Shown here: positions 5,695 to 7,504 of the stretch, piece after piece | Layout of the letters: each line of letters opens with the position of its first letter | How positions within the stretch are numbered: position 1 is the first letter of the stretch | NCBI GenBank assembly: GCA_021199975.1 | Contig: JAJQHF010000232.1 | Location: 1-7,504 of the forward strand | DNA length: 7,504 bases | DNA from: Candidatus Gastranaerophilales bacterium | GTDB lineage: Bacteria > Cyanobacteriota > Vampirovibrionia > Gastranaerophilales > Gastranaerophilaceae | Direction of reading: 5' to 3' | Translations under genes and position numbers: made by a program | The notes under the pieces: generated by a model | The model's database searches: none | Told to the model about the DNA's origin: nothing | The model's input: only the letters and a program-made list of their open reading frames with translations

Positions 5695-6791
5695 TGGCAA
5701 ATTTACCTGATTTTAATTCCTTACAAAATGAAAATCTTTTTAAATCCGTTTTAAAAGATAAATTTGCACGCTATGCTTTCTTTATACTTCTTTTTCTTTA
5801 TTTGACAGTATTTTTGGCTTCTTTTATAAGCCCTTACACAAAAGATTATTCAAACAGAAATAAAGCATATTGTCCTCCGTCAAAAATTTACATAATTAAC
5901 GAAGAGGGAAAACTTTCTCTTCCATATACTTATAACTATATCAGATATTTTGACAAGGAGAATTTTGAAACAAAATATATAGAGGATAAAACACACAAAT
6001 ATAGAGTTAAATATTTTTCTAAAGGCGAATCATATAAATTATTTGGATTTATCTCTTTTGACAGACATTTTTATGATGTTGAAAAAAACGGAGAATTATA
6101 TCTTTTGGGAACGGATATAAACGGTCGTGATAATTTTTCAAGACTTTTATACGGCGGTCAAATTTCATTAACAATCGGTTTTTTAGCACTTTTGGTTTCT
6201 TTCCCTCTCGGAATGTTATATGGCGGTTTATCAGGCTATTTCGGGGGAAAAACTGATTTTATAATGATGAGAATAGCAGAAGCGATTATGTCTATTCCAA
6301 GCTTTTATCTTTTGATAATCTTAGCATCTGTTTTACCTGCAAATATGACAAGTATACAGCGTTTTACACTTATAGTTTTAATTCTTGCTTTAATAGGCTG
6401 GGCGGGATTTTCAAGAGTTGTGAGAGGTATGGTGCTTTCAATAAAGAAAAAAGAATTTGTTATTGCCGCAGAAGCAATAGGCGCTTCAACTTTAAGAACT
6501 ATAACAAAGCATATACTCCCTCAGACTCTTAGTTATGTAATAGTTGCAATGACTTTAAGCGTGCCTTCTTATATATTATCAGAATCAGGATTAAGCTTTT
6601 TAGGTTTGGGAATTCAGCAGCCTGATGCAAGTTGGGGAAATATGTTAAAAGAGGCGCAGGAATTTGTTAATATTATTTCCCGTCCATGGCTTTTAACCCC
6701 CGGTTTTTTAATTTTTGTTGCGGTTTTATCTTTTAATGTGATAGGTGATACAATTAGAGATGTACTTGATCCTAACAGCAGGGAAAGATAA
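5694..6791 (+). CDS. oppC: ABC transporter permease, OppC/DppC family, with a long outer loop
   Basis: This is the second permease of the same importer. Its ATG shares one base with the oppB stop (TAATG), and AGAGG (5,682-5,686) lies 7 nt upstream, so translation is coupled. The first membrane helix (about 28-46) is followed by a region of about 90 residues (47-136) rich in Tyr, Lys and Asp/Glu. Then comes the family motif LGTDINGRDNFSRLLYGGQISL (138-159) and the remaining membrane helices. The EAA loop is at 254-286 (EFVIAAEAIGASTLRTITKH, then ILPQTLS), and the usual SFLGLGIQQPDASWGNML segment is at 301-318. At 365 aa it is about 60 residues longer than E. coli-type OppC, and the extra length is all in that first periplasmic loop. 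From memory, cyanobacterial homologues have a similar extension. That comparison is not verified here. The symbol is family-level and the substrate is unknown. Confidence 0.92.
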   Translation: MANLPDFNSLQNENLFKSVLKDKFARYAFFILLFLYLTVFLASFISPYTKDYSNRNKAYCPPSKIYIINEEGKLSLPYTYNYIRYFDKENFETKYIEDKTHKYRVKYFSKGESYKLFGFISFDRHFYDVEKNGELYLLGTDINGRDNFSRLLYGGQISLTIGFLALLVSFPLGMLYGGLSGYFGGKTDFIMMRIAEAIMSIPSFYLLIILASVLPANMTSIQRFTLIVLILALIGWAGFSRVVRGMVLSIKKKEFVIAAEAIGASTLRTITKHILPQTLSYVIVAMTLSVPSYILSESGLSFLGLGIQQPDASWGNMLKEAQEFVNIISRPWLLTPGFLIFVAVLSFNVIGDTIRDVLDPNSRER

Positions 6792-6794
6792 TAA

Positions 6795-7504
6795 ATGCAA
6801 GATTTTTTTAACTACTTTCACACAACTGATTTTGATATGTTAATAAGGATACTTTTATCTGTTGTTTTAGGCTCTGCAATAGGAATTGAAAGAGAACTGA
6901 CAAACAAATCAGCCGGTTTGAGAACCCAAATAATGGTATGTTTAGGTTCGTGCATATTTACAATATTATCAATATACGGGTTTTCAACCGCAGTAACATT
7001 GTATCCGTTAGGCGACCCCGCTAGAGTTGCCGCCCAAATAATTACAGGAATAGGGTTTATAGGTGCAGGTACTGTTTTAAGACAAGGTCTGACGGTTACC
7101 GGACTTACAACTGCCTCTACTCTTTGGATTGTTGCTGCTATCGGCATGGCATGCGGCTGCGGAAAAATTTATCTTGCTGTTATTTCTACTCTTCTTGCGG
7201 TTGCAATTCTCGTTTTAATTAGAATTTTTGAATTAAAAATAATGCCTAATAATTTAAAACATCTTAGGAAAGTTAAAATTTCTTTTATCTGCAAATATGA
7301 GGAATATAATGAAGTTTATAAAAAACTTATAGACATGTTCCCTGAAATTATAGATTATAACCACAAAACAGTAGATGAAGATGGAAATAACTTAAAAATA
7401 AATGCAAAAATTTTTTCTAATGACAAAAGTCCTGTTATGCAAATTTACAGAAAATTAGATGAAATGAAAAACTTGCAGTCAGTAAGCGTAAAAGAAATTT
7501 TTGA
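6795..7504 (+). CDS. mgtC: MgtC/SapB family membrane protein, 3' end beyond the window
   Basis: An open frame of 236 codons runs from the ATG at 6,795 to the window edge with no stop. It starts 3 nt after the oppC stop, with AGGGA (6,780-6,784) 10 nt upstream. The N-terminal half is the MgtC/SapB domain. Its motifs are GSAIGIERELTNKSAGLRTQ (26-45) and DPARVAAQIITGIGFIGAGT (74-93), containing the family's conserved acidic residue at Asp74. These are followed by LTTASTLWIVAAIGMACG (104-121) and more hydrophobic segments to about 145. Residues 158-236 are soluble and look like the C-terminal ACT-like domain. Members such as Salmonella MgtC are about 230 aa, so probably only a few residues are missing. 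Family proteins are linked to survival in low Mg2+ and to modulation of the F1Fo ATPase in pathogens, but the role in non-pathogens is unclear. Co-transcription with the permeases is likely from spacing; a functional link is not shown. Confidence 0.93.
   Translation, partial: MQDFFNYFHTTDFDMLIRILLSVVLGSAIGIERELTNKSAGLRTQIMVCLGSCIFTILSIYGFSTAVTLYPLGDPARVAAQIITGIGFIGAGTVLRQGLTVTGLTTASTLWIVAAIGMACGCGKIYLAVISTLLAVAILVLIRIFELKIMPNNLKHLRKVKISFICKYEEYNEVYKKLIDMFPEIIDYNHKTVDEDGNNLKINAKIFSNDKSPVMQIYRKLDEMKNLQSVSVKEIF

Noticed and set aside
6818..7147. Open frame of 109 codons on the minus strand
   Set aside because: It lies wholly inside the MgtC/SapB-family gene on the + strand, whose translation shows clear family motifs. 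The minus-strand frame has no recognisable domain and is a shadow.

Overview
The window is AT-rich, low-GC bacterial DNA with the standard code: TAA and TAG stops, and tryptophan as TGG. It holds one end of a type II-C CRISPR-Cas locus on the left (about 1-4,661). On the right (about 4,691 to the end) is a divergently transcribed set of ordinary housekeeping-type genes. The lineage cannot be fixed from this window. The low GC fits many gut-type bacteria. From memory, the long loop in the second ABC permease resembles cyanobacterial homologues, so a Gastranaerophilales/Melainabacteria-like host is one weak guess.

Layout. Positions 1-85 are the end of a CRISPR array: 19 nt of one repeat, a 30-nt spacer and a complete 36-nt repeat. 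Positions 86-256 contain no protein gene but hold a convincing tracrRNA on the + strand. It has a TATAAT promoter (113-118), an anti-repeat (130-158) that pairs with the CRISPR repeat through a bulged duplex, a structured tail, and a possible terminator hairpin reaching into the 3' end of cas2. On the minus strand, cas9 (1,007 aa), cas1 (316 aa) and cas2 (115 aa) form one tight operon that converges on the tracrRNA. No csn2 or cas4 lies between them, which is the minimal type II-C gene set. A 122-nt intergenic region (4,604-4,725) carries back-to-back promoters, one for cas9 and one for the rightward genes. The rightward genes are two OppB/OppC-type ABC permeases that overlap by one base, followed 3 nt later by an MgtC/SapB-family membrane protein that runs off the window.

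How it works together. Each repeat ends in a perfect extended -10 box (TGTTATAAT). Every spacer can therefore be transcribed from the repeat before it, as known for Neisseria and Campylobacter II-C systems. The predicted crRNA would carry a guide of about 24 nt followed by the repeat. The crRNA would pair with the tracrRNA and load a compact Cas9 whose RuvC and HNH catalytic residues all appear intact. Cas1 and Cas2 would add new spacers. The terminal repeat's own promoter points into the tracrRNA gene, so the array may also feed tracrRNA transcription. The permease and MgtC genes have no visible functional link to CRISPR. The oppB-like gene appears to be made from a leaderless transcript.
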